Shown piece by piece: positions 43,101 through 48,689 of a stretch of DNA of 64,000 bases; the stretch's first letter is position 1; each line of letters opens with the position of its first letter. The position numbers were made by a program, and so were the translations under genes. The notes beneath the pieces are model-generated. The model did no database searches and had not been told where the DNA came from. It saw nothing but the letters and a program-made list of their open reading frames with translations. The DNA comes from Macrocystis pyrifera (lineage: Eukaryota; Sar; Phaeophyceae; Laminariales; Laminariaceae): positions 4,770,389-4,834,388 of the forward strand of contig JASSKH010000035.1 of the NCBI GenBank assembly GCA_031763025.1, written 5' to 3'.

Positions 43101-45297
43101 GGGTCTGGCCTTTGTCGCCAGCCACAACTCTCCAAACGTTCGACATGAAGGAGGGGTATTTTCGCATTTCTACAGAAAGCCCAGTTGTGCTTCAATGCTT
43201 TCAAAGGGATGCTTGCGCTGGGGGTATTGAGCAAAGCGGCTACTGCGCCATCGGCTACACAGGTCCATGTGCGTTTTTTCAGACGAGCCTCTTAGCGCAG
43301 CCACTGCCTCGATTATATTGAACAAGATGGCAACGCTAATGCCCTCCTTGAGCATCAAATCGTTGGTACCATGGCGTTTTTTCACCCGTTGTTTCTGGAG
43401 CGAATAGTTGGCCATGACCAGAGTTCCAGCGGAGACATATCGCAACCGTTAGATACTTCACTACTTCTCTCATATGCAACCTTCTCGTTCAACACTGACT
43501 ATGGTGTTCGCTCATAATTTCTCATATGGCAGACTGCGCCGTGTGCATGGAGGATTACGTGCCGGGGCCAAGTAACCGCTGCTATAAGTGCTCTGAAGAG
43601 AACGAGGGGTTAACGGTGGGAATTCCAACAATAGTGCTGTTCCTTACGCTGCTGGCTACCGTGTTGGGGGCTTCATACCTGCTCGAAGTAGTGAGAAGCG
43701 GACCCGATGTTGAGAACAACCAACGCCGACAATGGTGGCGGGGGAATGTCCGGCGATTACGTGCCTGCTTCGCGAAGGCAATCCCACTGTCGACCATAAA
43801 GATCGTTGTGACGGTGTTACAGATTATTATTCAGGTGCGTTCTGTCAGAGATGGCTCTAACCCCATTTCGTAATGATATGCACGAAACGATTTCACTGAA
43901 TATTTGGAAGATAGGGGAGAAAAAACGTTTTATAGAAATTATGCGATCAATGAAGAACGGGATATTTCTCAAAAATTCTTGTACAGTACCGCTGCATGTT
44001 TGCAGTAGGTCTTGATAGTTCGTGAGGAATCAAATTTTCGCAAAGCTGCAAATCTTTCGAAAAAGGGATAGGGTACATACCTGAGGTCCCTACTTCAGAT
44101 TGCTAAACTTCTAAGGCGAACACGCCAAATCGTCCACTGTTTCCTTGGTCGAACGCAACAATAGCAGGCTAGCGTAGGGTCATCCGTTACTCAACTCATG
44201 GTCCAGCGAAGTGATGCCCCAGACGCCTGTTGTAAAATAGACCGGTTGCATCAATCATCACATGCCACGGCTCGGGTGTATTTCATATTCCGGGGATCGG
44301 GATCTTGTCGTTCTCTGACTAACCTATCAGCATCTTGCCCGTATCTCCAAATGTTCTCTGTCTGCAGTTCACTGAGATTGCCGGGGCGGTGTACCCCGAC
44401 GAATATGAGAGGTTCCTCTCAGCGATGGCGATTGTTAACGTTGACGTGGGACTATTCCTGTCAGGTTCCTGCTTCATCAAAATAGACTTCTACGACAAAC
44501 TTGTGATTTCCACGTTGGTTCCGATTGTCGTAGTTCTGGCATGCGCTGGCACGTTCATTGTAGCCAATATGAGGAACCGGAGCTCACCCTCGGCTGGGCC
44601 TATTGTAAGACACAAGCACCTGTCGGTCATTTTGTTTTTGGTGTTTTTCGTATATTCATCTGTCTCTTTTACAGTATTCCAGACGTTTGTGTGCGATTCG
44701 CTCGATGACGGGAACGCCTATCTTCGAGCAGACTACAGTATTACCTGCTTCACGGAAAGGCACGCAGCCTACCAACTATACGCCAGTTTCATGGTGTTTG
44801 TCTACCCAGTCGGCATTCCAGCGTTCTTTACGTTTTTGTTAGTGCGCCATCGTCGGGAACTGCGAAAGCCTGAAAGGGAAGAAATGCCGCCGCTCAAAAC
44901 GTACCGGTTTCTGTGGGGCGCATACAAACCGTCGAGTTACTACTACGAGGTCGTGGAGTGCGGTCGCCGAGTCGTTCTCACCGCAGTGGCGGTATTCGTA
45001 TTTCCGCGCAGTACTGAACAGATCGCCATCGTACTGCTCCTCGTGGTAGTGTTCGTGTTCATTTCCGAATCTGTTGATCCGTTTCAATCCAACGGCGACA
45101 AGTGGTTGTATCGTTGGGGGAACGCAATCATTGTAACCAGTATGTACGCGGCTTTTCTTTTCAAAGTTGACCTTGCGAAAGAGGGAACTCAAGGTTCGTT
45201 GGCGATCACGATGCTGCTCATCGCGGCAAACGTGTTCATGATGGTTTCTGTAGCTGTGCATGTCTTCGCCTTGATGAGAGGTCTTTGTGCATCGTAG
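9910..45297 (+). CDS. Large modular beta-helix / Cys-rich / polytopic membrane protein gene (5' end not found)
   Basis: Multi-exon gene with about 15 or more exons and some 950 readable codons from 10,033. Exons in order: 9,910 (or internal 10,033)-10,116; 10,720-10,803; 11,853-11,936; 22,437-22,517; possibly 23,708-23,788; 24,135-24,218; 25,498-25,578; 30,297-30,377; 33,159-33,239; 39,667-39,753; 40,319-40,633; 42,334-42,521; 42,977-43,268; 43,533-43,834; 44,368-45,297. All cassette exons are multiples of 3 and phase 1-1, and every later junction matches in phase. The N-terminal part is a string of rungs of the type G-[AVG]-I-x(n)-I-x-G-x-V-x-F-x-x-N-x-A-x-x-G-G, as in right-handed beta-helix (polymorphic outer membrane protein-like) repeats. 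It is followed by a Cys-rich module with GYTGPYCAVC and a C-terminus with about eight to nine hydrophobic helices. Role inferred: cell-surface protein with an extracellular beta-helix, perhaps adhesion or sensing; no enzyme motif seen. The start codon and signal peptide were not found, and further cassettes may hide in the 10.5-kb and 6.4-kb gaps. Two separate genes or a pseudogene are not excluded. Confidence 0.75.
10117..10719 (+). other. Intron
   Basis: It begins GTGAGACT and ends AATATTCAG. Short overlapping frames inside are antisense or read-through shadows. No mobile element is recognised. Confidence 0.65.
10720..10803 (+). CDS. Beta-helix cassette exon, 28 codons
   Basis: Bounded by AATATTCAG| and GGAG|gtgaga. 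In phase 1 it reads G-AITANTDSVAVIDG, then LVSFEGNSAASIGG. This is the clean consensus: an ordinary AG acceptor, the strand-turn-strand rung with a Phe and Asn near the end, and terminal GG split across the next splice site. Confidence 0.75.
10804..11852 (+). other. Intron, 1.05 kb
   Basis: It begins GTGAGAAA and ends GCTACCGGCAG. No other feature is recognised. Confidence 0.6.
11853..11936 (+). CDS. Beta-helix cassette exon, 28 codons
   Basis: Acceptor CTACCGGCAG, donor GGAG|gtacga. Phase 1 reading gives G-AVSSLEGSTVQLIG then DISFFDNHAGTSGG. The donor is GTACG rather than GTGAG, a variant also seen at 39,754. Confidence 0.75.
11937..16170 (+). other. Start of a 10.5-kb intron or gap; no exon recognised
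   Basis: I searched this stretch for AG|GT...GGAG|gt spans of 78-90 bases and found none that stays open. It contains a short inverted telomere motif (CCTAACCCTAATCCTAACCC) near 14,963 and a short GAT/ATG microsatellite near 15,264. Frames such as 12,258-12,656 and 13,535-13,924 (both minus) have no recognisable content. Confidence 0.5.
17298..17765 (-). pseudogene. Reverse transcriptase domain fragment of the LINE
   Basis: A 155-codon frame holds the first conserved RT blocks: WKYATIVGLHKKDG, then CGNYGGILLM (normally NYRGISLL in this family), then ILPEEQCGFKSQRSTIDKTF. The next block, which should carry the first catalytic Asp, is garbled (LVLRRPRQGIRFSRR) and the frame then shifts. The fragment has no function of its own; it marks the LINE. 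Confidence 0.88.
18281..18998 (-). pseudogene. Endonuclease-domain fragments of the LINE
   Basis: Three overlapping minus frames together cover the C-terminal half of an EEP-type endonuclease and the linker to the RT. The D-x-N-A-R motif is kept as MDANARTG, and the catalytic-His region is kept as PESDHKPGQ. The N-terminal half with the catalytic Glu is missing, consistent with 5' truncation near 19.0 kb. Confidence 0.82.
19037..19285. repeat. Two-copy ~133-bp tandem repeat
   Basis: Units starting GAGCACGGATCTTTAG (19,037) and GAGCTCGGATATTTAGG (19,170) share the block TTGAGAAATTTCCTGGTT and the following AAACACGG. Identity is about 75-80% by eye. They lie directly beside the truncated 5' end of the LINE. 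Confidence 0.8.
19283..19625. repeat. Two-copy ~170-bp tandem repeat with telomere-like core
   Basis: Copies begin near 19,283 (CGCCGCGTTTATTCCAG) and 19,453 (CTGCCGCGTTTATGGC). Each has a GC-rich head, a G-rich telomere-like core (GGGTTTGGGGTTGGGG in the first, AGGGTTAGGGTTAGGGTAGG in the second) and a tail with GATCCCA(A/G)CAGGAAG. The cores look like degenerate and fresher versions of the same TTAGGG seed. Confidence 0.75.
19644..19797. mobile_element. MITE family A, copy 1 (17-bp perfect terminal inverted repeats)
   Basis: Left end GCGTTCTACGATAGAGG (19,644-19,660) is the exact reverse complement of the right end CCTCTATCGTAGAACGC (19,781-19,797). The 154-bp element has no coding capacity. 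Related copies occur at 41.59 and 45.77 kb with the same internal words (GTAG(C/T)ACATTT, AATCGTCGGAATG, TCAAGTGA). A clear target-site duplication was not seen. Confidence 0.85.
19798..22436 (+). other. Continuation of the long intron; no exon recognised
   Basis: It holds a possible tRNA-like/SINE remnant near 20,065-20,170 (separate entry). Frames at 20,947-21,316 overlap on both strands, and the frame at 21,518-21,976 (minus) has no recognisable content. The intron ends ACTTATCTGCAG at 22,436. Confidence 0.5.
20065..20170 (+). other. Possible tRNA-derived remnant (A-box and B-box-like words)
   Basis: TAGTTCATCGGTTGGAACGC (20,071-20,090) resembles a tRNA D-arm/A box, and GGTTCAAATCT (20,115-20,125) a B box, about 44 bases apart as in a tRNA. 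The T-stem does not pair properly, the acceptor arms do not match and no anticodon arm folds. If real, it is a decayed tRNA or SINE head rather than a working tRNA. The T-rich stretch after 20,140 could be a tail. Confidence 0.25.
22437..22517 (+). CDS. Beta-helix cassette exon, 27 codons
   Basis: Acceptor TATCTGCAG, donor GGAG|gtgagc. In phase 1 it reads G-AMQGREGSILLYG then VTNVSSNSAEDKGG. Length, phase and boundary words match the other cassettes exactly. It lies 10.5 kb after the previous recognised cassette. Confidence 0.75.
22518..23707 (+). other. Intron, 1.2 kb
   Basis: It contains a 60-bp tandem duplication at 23,056-23,175. No other feature is recognised. Confidence 0.55.
23056..23175. 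repeat. Tandem duplication, ~60-bp unit, two copies
   Basis: CTCGAGAGTGGTAGCTGTCT and the ~40 bases after it, ending near AATACAAT(A/C)TAC, occur twice head to tail with four or five changes. Confidence 0.9.
23708..23788 (+). CDS. Possible decayed beta-helix cassette exon, 27 codons
   Basis: Between ACACGGAG| and GCG|gtcgta lies an 81-base open stretch in the right phase. It reads G-TSKTLNTEVVELQ then AVCAVQNSANAASG, the rung pattern including the NSA near the end. Both splice sites are poor: there is no pyrimidine tract and the donor is GTCGTA. The terminal GG has become SG. It may be a dying cassette that is skipped, which would keep the frame because the exon is phase 1-1. Confidence 0.45.
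24135..24218 (+). CDS. Beta-helix cassette exon, 28 codons
   Basis: Acceptor CCAACCCGCAG, donor GGAG|gtgaga. Phase 1 reading: G-AVVIISGSFLDIDG then VTYFNDNSAGSLGG. A textbook member of the series. Confidence 0.78.
24219..25497 (+). other. Intron, 1.28 kb
   Basis: It begins GTGAGAATT and ends TCTCTAATTAACAG. Nothing else is recognised inside. Confidence 0.6.
25498..25578 (+). CDS. Beta-helix cassette exon, 27 codons
   Basis: Acceptor TTAACAG after a CT-rich tract, donor GGAG|gtgaga. Phase 1 reading: G-VISAFDSKIQINGN then TSAANNSARSEGG. It keeps the I-x-I-x-G-N turn and the N-N-S-A end typical of the series. Confidence 0.77.
25901..26100. repeat. Dispersed element R1, copy 1 (~195 bp)
   Basis: From GGTGGCCATCTGAGTACC to CTCGCAACCCTTGAG it matches the block at 29,458-29,650 at roughly 80% by eye, in the same orientation. 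On the minus strand both copies stay open and share peptide words such as DNVTGY, FTT and KVVV, so it could be part of a longer coding repeat or transposon. Confidence 0.8.
26682..27265. repeat. GAGCTC satellite, block 1
   Basis: Tandem units of 42-46 bp built on CATGTGCAGATGAGCTACCG and TATAGCTCAAGC. A larger ~300-bp pattern is visible: the block ending GCTCCTATAGCTCAGCCTGGG occurs near 26,850 and again near 27,148. The words GAGCTA and TAGCTC are mutually inverted, so the array is rich in short palindromes. Confidence 0.92.
27266..28364. other. No supported gene between satellite blocks
   Basis: Short overlapping frames on both strands, the longest about 80 codons at 27,510-27,752. None is recognisable. 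Confidence 0.5.
28365..28636 (-). CDS. Possible exon, Pro/Thr/Ser-rich (unknown)
   Basis: A minus-strand frame (whole open frame 28,320-28,703) with a plausible acceptor CACCCACCAG| at 28,637 and donor AAG|gtgcgtg at 28,364. The peptide is low-complexity and hydrophilic: SLIDNNSYGGCQLS, then PTQNTPPTPQTNTP, then a Ser/Gly-rich and acidic tail. Composition is unlike the neighbouring chance frames. It has no domain and I found no partner exon, so this is weak. It may equally be chance. Confidence 0.25.
28776..29220. repeat. GAGCTC satellite, block 2
   Basis: Same monomer as the block at 26.68-27.27 kb (CATGTGCAGATGAGCT, ATAGCTCAAG, GAGCTAGCTCATGTAGCTC). Copies are somewhat more diverged, especially after 29,040. 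An open plus frame at 28,858-29,115 is the satellite read in frame, not a gene. Confidence 0.9.
29458..29650. repeat. Dispersed element R1, copy 2
   Basis: Matches 25,901-26,100 in the same orientation. It contains a perfect hairpin, GTTGTGGT-GAA-ACCACAAC (29,490-29,508), imperfect in the first copy. Both copies flank the satellite blocks. Confidence 0.8.
29651..30296 (+). other. 3' part of the intron; no other feature
   Basis: Unique sequence. It ends with CCCAACCCTGACCCTAACCC, then CTCGCGTTTTCCCACGTGCAG, which is the acceptor of the next cassette. Confidence 0.6.
30297..30377 (+). CDS. Beta-helix cassette exon, 27 codons
   Basis: Acceptor CCCACGTGCAG, donor GGAG|gtgagg. Phase 1 reading: G-GAIYALGTEISIEG then CTKIVENEGYDGG. 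It keeps the GGAIY start seen in many beta-helix surface proteins and the I-x-I-x-G turn. A telomere-like CCCTAACCC tract forms part of its pyrimidine tract. Confidence 0.8.
30378..33158 (+). other. Intron, 2.8 kb
   Basis: Two short telomere-like motifs occur, near 30,681 (GGGTTAGGGTTAGGGC) and 31,047 (TTAGGGTTAGGG). Otherwise only short frames with no recognisable content. It ends CTAAAGTGTAG. Confidence 0.55.
33159..33239 (+). CDS. Beta-helix cassette exon, 27 codons
   Basis: Acceptor AAAGTGTAG, donor GGAG|gtgaga. Phase 1 reading: G-AILAQGSEISITG then NVIFGYNRARRDGG. All consensus positions are present. Confidence 0.8.
36268..36353. mobile_element. Possible MITE family B remnant
   Basis: TACAGGGGGCCATATTAAGT and the following AGGACT resemble the left end of the element at 55,105, and CGGTCCCTATGATCCC resembles a worn right end. 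The terminal repeats barely pair, so this is a weak call based mainly on similarity to the better copy. Confidence 0.35.
38504..38529. repeat. Perfect inverted repeat, 11-bp stem, 4-base loop
   Basis: GCATGGGTGCC, loop GTCG, GGCACCCATGC. A strong hairpin in DNA or RNA. No T run follows it and its context is intronic, so no function is assigned. Confidence 0.8.
39667..39753 (+). CDS. Beta-helix cassette exon, 29 codons
   Basis: Acceptor GTGGTGTAG, donor GGAG|gtacgg. Phase 1 reading: G-AIKTFDTRLTIGN then ATQGPELSSISSLTGG. The rung is more divergent at its end (no F-x-x-N-x-A) but length, phase and boundaries fit. Confidence 0.68.
39754..40318 (+). other. Intron, 565 bp
   Basis: It begins GTACGGAA and ends AATATTCAG, the same acceptor word as for the 10,720 exon. 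Nothing else is recognised. Confidence 0.65.
40319..40633 (+). CDS. Long beta-helix exon, 105 codons, three to four rungs
   Basis: Acceptor AATATTCAG, donor GCTG|gtgaga, phase 1-1. Rungs are fused in one exon: LDIGTIGAISFVENTALALG, then GALSLADFVEVNISDVTFEM, then NEAGSGGALSLTSTTWTTAD, then CRFERNQGTRGGALYFYGEG. The repeated G-G-A-L and F-x-x-N spacing of about 24-28 residues is the clearest beta-helix signature in the gene and fixes its class. Confidence 0.85.
41171..41360. repeat. CAG/CTG-rich simple sequence
   Basis: The left part is rich in CAGCACCAGCACCAGC, and the right part in GCTGCTGCTGCT and CTGCTGCTGCTACC. The two halves are partly complementary and could fold back. It encodes poly-Gln/His or poly-Leu/Ala in chance frames. 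Confidence 0.85.
41589..41830. mobile_element. MITE family A, copy 2
   Basis: Left end GGACGCGTTCTACGATAGAC, right end TTATGTAGCATGCGTCC (imperfect inverted repeat). Internal words shared with copy 1 are ACATTT(T/C)CGCT, AAATCGTCGGAATG and TCAAGTGA. About 240 bp, longer than copy 1, with extra sequence in the middle. Confidence 0.75.
42334..42521 (+). CDS. Beta-helix exon, last rungs
   Basis: Acceptor CATTTTCCAG, donor GATGAT|gtaagt. It enters in phase 1 (joining to a Val codon) and leaves in phase 0. It reads EKGGALFNSGPLRIKNTVFA, ENTAEDGGLAIQ, VELRNVTFDENKLSC, two further rungs with the GGAL and F-x-x-N marks, then a short linker with a Cys. Confidence 0.85.
42977..43268 (+). CDS. Cys-rich linker exon
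   Basis: Acceptor TCTCGGCAG, donor CCAT|gtgcgt; phase 0 in, phase 1 out. It has a first cluster CRFELVCAQCLDGCGSD, a middle segment with MKEGYFRIS, and then CFQRDACAGGIEQSGYC, IGYTGP. Joined to the next exon the motif completes as GYTGPYCAVC, an EGF-/ephrin-receptor-like Cys-rich signature that I associate with this family just before the membrane region. The phase match that restores the motif is good evidence for the splice. Confidence 0.85.
43533..43834 (+). CDS. Exon: end of Cys-rich module and first membrane segment
   Basis: Acceptor CATATGGCAG, donor ATTCAG|gtgcgt; phase 1 in, phase 0 out. It starts YCAVCMEDYVPGPSNRCYKC, then TVGIPTIVLFLTLLATVLGA (a clear transmembrane helix), then a basic, polar stretch with RRQWWRGNVRRL (probably cytosolic), then STIKIVVTVLQIII, the start of a second hydrophobic segment. 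Confidence 0.86.
44368..45297 (+). CDS. Terminal exon: polytopic membrane domain
   Basis: Acceptor TCTGTCTGCAG, phase 0, ending at TAG 45,295-45,297; 309 codons. About seven hydrophobic helices follow one another: LVPIVVVLACAGTFIVA, HLSVILFLVFFVYSSVSF, LYASFMVFVYPVGIPAFF, CGRRVVLTAVAVFVF, IAIVLLLVVVFVFI, AIIVTSMYAAFLF, MLLIAANVFMMVSVAV. The loop YYYEVVECGRRVV and the motif ESVDPFQS are of the sort conserved in stramenopile proteins with this architecture. The tail is very short. It resembles the transmembrane portion of TRP/polycystin-like proteins only loosely; channel activity is not shown. Confidence 0.88.
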   Translation, partial: FTEIAGAVYPDEYERFLSAMAIVNVDVGLFLSGSCFIKIDFYDKLVISTLVPIVVVLACAGTFIVANMRNRSSPSAGPIVRHKHLSVILFLVFFVYSSVSFTVFQTFVCDSLDDGNAYLRADYSITCFTERHAAYQLYASFMVFVYPVGIPAFFTFLLVRHRRELRKPEREEMPPLKTYRFLWGAYKPSSYYYEVVECGRRVVLTAVAVFVFPRSTEQIAIVLLLVVVFVFISESVDPFQSNGDKWLYRWGNAIIVTSMYAAFLFKVDLAKEGTQGSLAITMLLIAANVFMMVSVAVHVFALMRGLCAS

Positions 45298-45772
45298 ATA
45301 ACTACACCTATGATTTTGTCGTCCCGGTATTGGTGCGCCGATGGGGACATCATGGTAGCAAGGCTCATCGAGCATCGACGACAATGTAGCTCGCCTACAA
45401 ATGAGAACTCAACCATTGTGGCTCGGAGCAACAATTGCTGACATTTAGTCGAGGCCAAGGTATACGTCAAGTAGAAGACATGTCAGATAGGCCAGTGGTT
45501 AGTGTTGTGCATAGGCTGCCTGAACCACCTCTAATTGTTCGTATCTGGTACTTCATAAAAAGTTGGCAAGTGTGCTGGATTGCATCCACGCATTGGATTC
45601 TATAGATGGGAAACAAATGTATCCTCGTTCTTTTCTAGTCTCGCTCTATGGAGTTCGTGTCAATTTGGTATACAGTGCTTTTAGACGTACACTACGAAGT
45701 ATAATATATTCTGGCAACATACACTTGCAAGCGAAATCAGTATTCAGCTACGGTGGCTCACCGCAGCTCTAA

Positions 45773-46000
45773 CGCGTGTTACGATAGAAGTAGCAATGTT
45801 TGGACAGAACGATTTTGACTAGAGGGGCTCTAAAGCTAGGCACCTACCCATTGTCGTGGACATCCCACCAATGTTTTATGATATTTCAGGTTTATTCCTA
45901 GGCCAGGGGTTGGTAGTTTTGACAATATGTTCCGTCGGCAGCTAAGTGAGGTAGATACGTGCCTCAACGAATTGAGGAGCGCTGCCTATCGTAGCACACG
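45773..46000. mobile_element. MITE family A, copy 3
   Basis: Left CGCGTGTTACGATAGAAGTA, right GCTGCCTATCGTAGCACACG, inverted with a few mismatches. About 228 bp, lying 475 bp after the stop codon of the membrane-protein gene, where it might provide or disturb the 3' end of the transcript. Confidence 0.72.
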
Positions 46001-46857
46001 TGTTCCATTGAATTCACGATTGTGATATCCCCAACAAGGGTATCCACATTTTCTACCGTAGCGAGCGCTATTGCTGTCAGGCACGGTTTTCCGTATGATA
46101 TGCGTGATGCGCTTGGTTGACGTTGTATTTGATTGAAAAGGCACATAAATTGAGAGTGTACTAGGTTTCCGTGAAGCAGGTGCTCAATGGTTGCAAAGAT
46201 CCTGTAACGGACCGATTCTTCAACATGTACGCATGCACTCATGCAATGAGAAATATTACGGAGAAGAGGGGGGTAGTTGCGTGCCATAGAATTCCTGACG
46301 GAGGGGTCTCCTCGACTGGTGAACTACCCAATACATGTGAAGTCACGGTATATATTATATTTCTTCCTGTTTTGTTCATGTGTCATGTTGAAACCAAAGA
46401 GGGGGTATATTCTCTCGGCGGAACAGCTTCTGATTGACCGGGCTTCAACAACAAAACCCTTGAACATATATTTCCTGATTGACTGTTGTATTCCGCAACC
46501 CACGATATTTACGGTCATGTGTGTGACACCATTCTTAAAGGAATCTCCCTTCCACAAGGTAACATACACAAACCACGGCGAGAACATACGGCCAGGATTT
46601 GTGTTTACGCGAAATGCCTAGGTAAATGTGATGATCGTTTTGGAAGAAAGCTTGGTATGAACCATGTTTACCTTGTACGCAAATTCCAAAGATCCTATCC
46701 AAAGATCCTCTGGTTCAATTTTCGAAAAAAATCTGATGGACTATGGCGCCGAATGCGCCTTTACCGTACTAGCAGCGCAGACCTATCGTGAGGCCCAAAC
46801 TCAACTCTTGTAAAGTAGTCCCGAAAACAGGTCAACGTAGGCCGAGAAGCTGAATCC
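46001..46857. other. No supported gene
   Basis: Short frames on both strands at 46,171-46,791 overlap heavily and are unrecognised. It separates the last gene from the repeat-dominated subtelomere. Confidence 0.55.
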
Positions 46858-46920
46858 TAGGGTTAGGGTTAGGGTTAGGGGTTAGGGTTAGGGGTTAGGG
46901 TTAGGTGTTAGGGTTAGGGT

Positions 46921-46955
<35 letters not shown>

Positions 46956-47029
46956 GGTTAGGGTTAGGGTTAGGGTTAGGGTTAGGGTTAGGGTTAGGGT
47001 TAGGGTTAGGGTTAGGGTTAGGGTTAGGG
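46858..47029 (+). repeat. Interstitial telomeric tract, (TTAGGG)n, ~172 bp
   Basis: The tract is imperfect on the left, where units alternate with 7-base variants (TTAGGGG, GTTAGGT, TTTAGGG), and perfect on the right for about 90 bp. Orientation is the same as the terminal telomere 16 kb away. The 30-bp minisatellite follows shortly after. Confidence 0.97.
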
Positions 47030-47155
47030 CTCTAAGCCTATTTGCAAATAGAACTGAAGGTCGAATATTTAAGACTACGGTCTATTTGAATAGGCTTATG
47101 GGCACTTTAAATAGGTGTTCGCCCGGAAATATACGTTTTCGAGGGCATTTCACAC

Positions 47156-48312
47156 TAAAATCAAGTCATTTGAGGAATCAATACTAAAACCAAGTACAAA
47201 ATCGTTGGCCATACTGAAATCAAGTCATTTTAACATGAGCATACTGAAATCAAGTCATTTCAACATGACCATACTAAAAGCAAGTCATTTCAAAATGACC
47301 ATACTAAAATCAAGTCATTTCGAAATGACCATACTAAAATCAAGTTATTGCAAAATGACCATACTAAAATCAAGTGATTTCAACATGACCATACTAAATT
47401 CAAGTCATTTCGAAATGACCGTACTAAAATCAAGTCATTTCGACATGACCATACTAAAATCAAGTCATTTCGACATGACCATACTAAAATCAAGTTATTT
47501 CAACATGACCATACCAAAATCAAGTCATTTCAACATGACCATACTAAAATCAAGTCATTTCAACATGACCATACTAAAATCAAGTCATTTCAACATGACC
47601 ATACTAAAATCAAGTCGTTTCAACATGACCATACTAAAATCAAGTCATTTCAACATGACCATACTAAAATCAAGTCATTTCAAAATGACCATACTAATAT
47701 CAAGTCATTTCGAAATGACCATACTAAAATCAAGTCATTTCGAAATGACCATACTAAAATCAAGTCATTTCAACATGACCATACTAATATCAAGTCATTT
47801 CGAAATGAACATACTAAAATCAAGTCATTCCAACATGACCACACTAAAATCAAGTCATTTCGAAATGACCATACTAAAATCAAGTCATTTCAACATGACT
47901 ATACTAAAATCAAGTTATTTCAAAATGACCATACTAAAATCAAGTCATTTCAAAATGACCATACTAAAATCAAGTCATTTCGAAATGACCATACTAAAAT
48001 CAAGTCATTTCAAAATGACCATACTAAAATCAAGTCATTTCAACATGACCATACTCAAGTCAAGTCATTTCAAAATGACCATACTAAAACCAAGTCATTT
48101 CAACATGACCACACTAAAATCAAGTCATTTCGAAATAACCATACTAAAATCAAGTCATTGCAAAATGAACATACTAAAATCAAGTCATTTCAACATGACC
48201 ATACTAAAATCAAGTCATTTCAACATGACCGTACAACAATCAAGTCATTTCAACATGACCATACTAAAATCAAGTCATTTCAACATGACCATACTAAAAG
48301 CAAGTCATTCTT
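47156..48312 (+). repeat. 30-bp minisatellite, ~38 copies
   Basis: The unit is ATGACCATACTAAAATCAAG plus TCATTTCAAC. Because 30 is a multiple of 3, a plus frame (47,115-48,398) stays open for 427 codons as a decapeptide repeat MTILKSSHF[N/E/K/D]. No start context, signal or flanking coding sequence supports a gene, so it is treated as satellite. The unit variants at its last codon are all four combinations of two two-state sites. Confidence 0.95.
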
Positions 48313-48689
48313 CAGACCTCGATAAAATCGAGTTAATTTTGCCGACAATACAACGATCAAGAAGTAACTCATTCTATGGTAAGACCCGTACGACCTAACT
48401 CAAACTCGAGGCCGGCATTAGCTGTACCGCTCGAGCGAGTCAACCACCCCAGACGACTCGAAGAAAGATACGTGAATTGTGAACGAAATGAAAAGAAAAT
48501 GACGGCCGTGTGCGATGTCTCACACCAGAAGCAGTTCCGTTTTACATCCAAACAAAAGCTTTTCAATAGACTTGGGGCCGGATATCCAAGATAGCCCGCC
48601 GTGTAGACCACATCCGTTATACCACAGTCCATTCCACTTATGACACCCGAGGATGTGTACCGCTAACACCTGATGACCACACTTCGACT
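48313..48689. other. Unique spacer between two satellites
   Basis: Non-repetitive sequence of about 380 bp inserted between the 30-bp array and the related 145-bp array. Short frames on both strands (48,369-48,632 minus; 48,376-48,594 plus) are unrecognised. Confidence 0.6.

Noticed and set aside
47115-48398. 427-codon open frame as a real protein
   Set aside because: It is the 30-bp satellite read in frame; two plus frames of the consensus unit are open and the array passes into non-coding relatives. Kept only as a finding.
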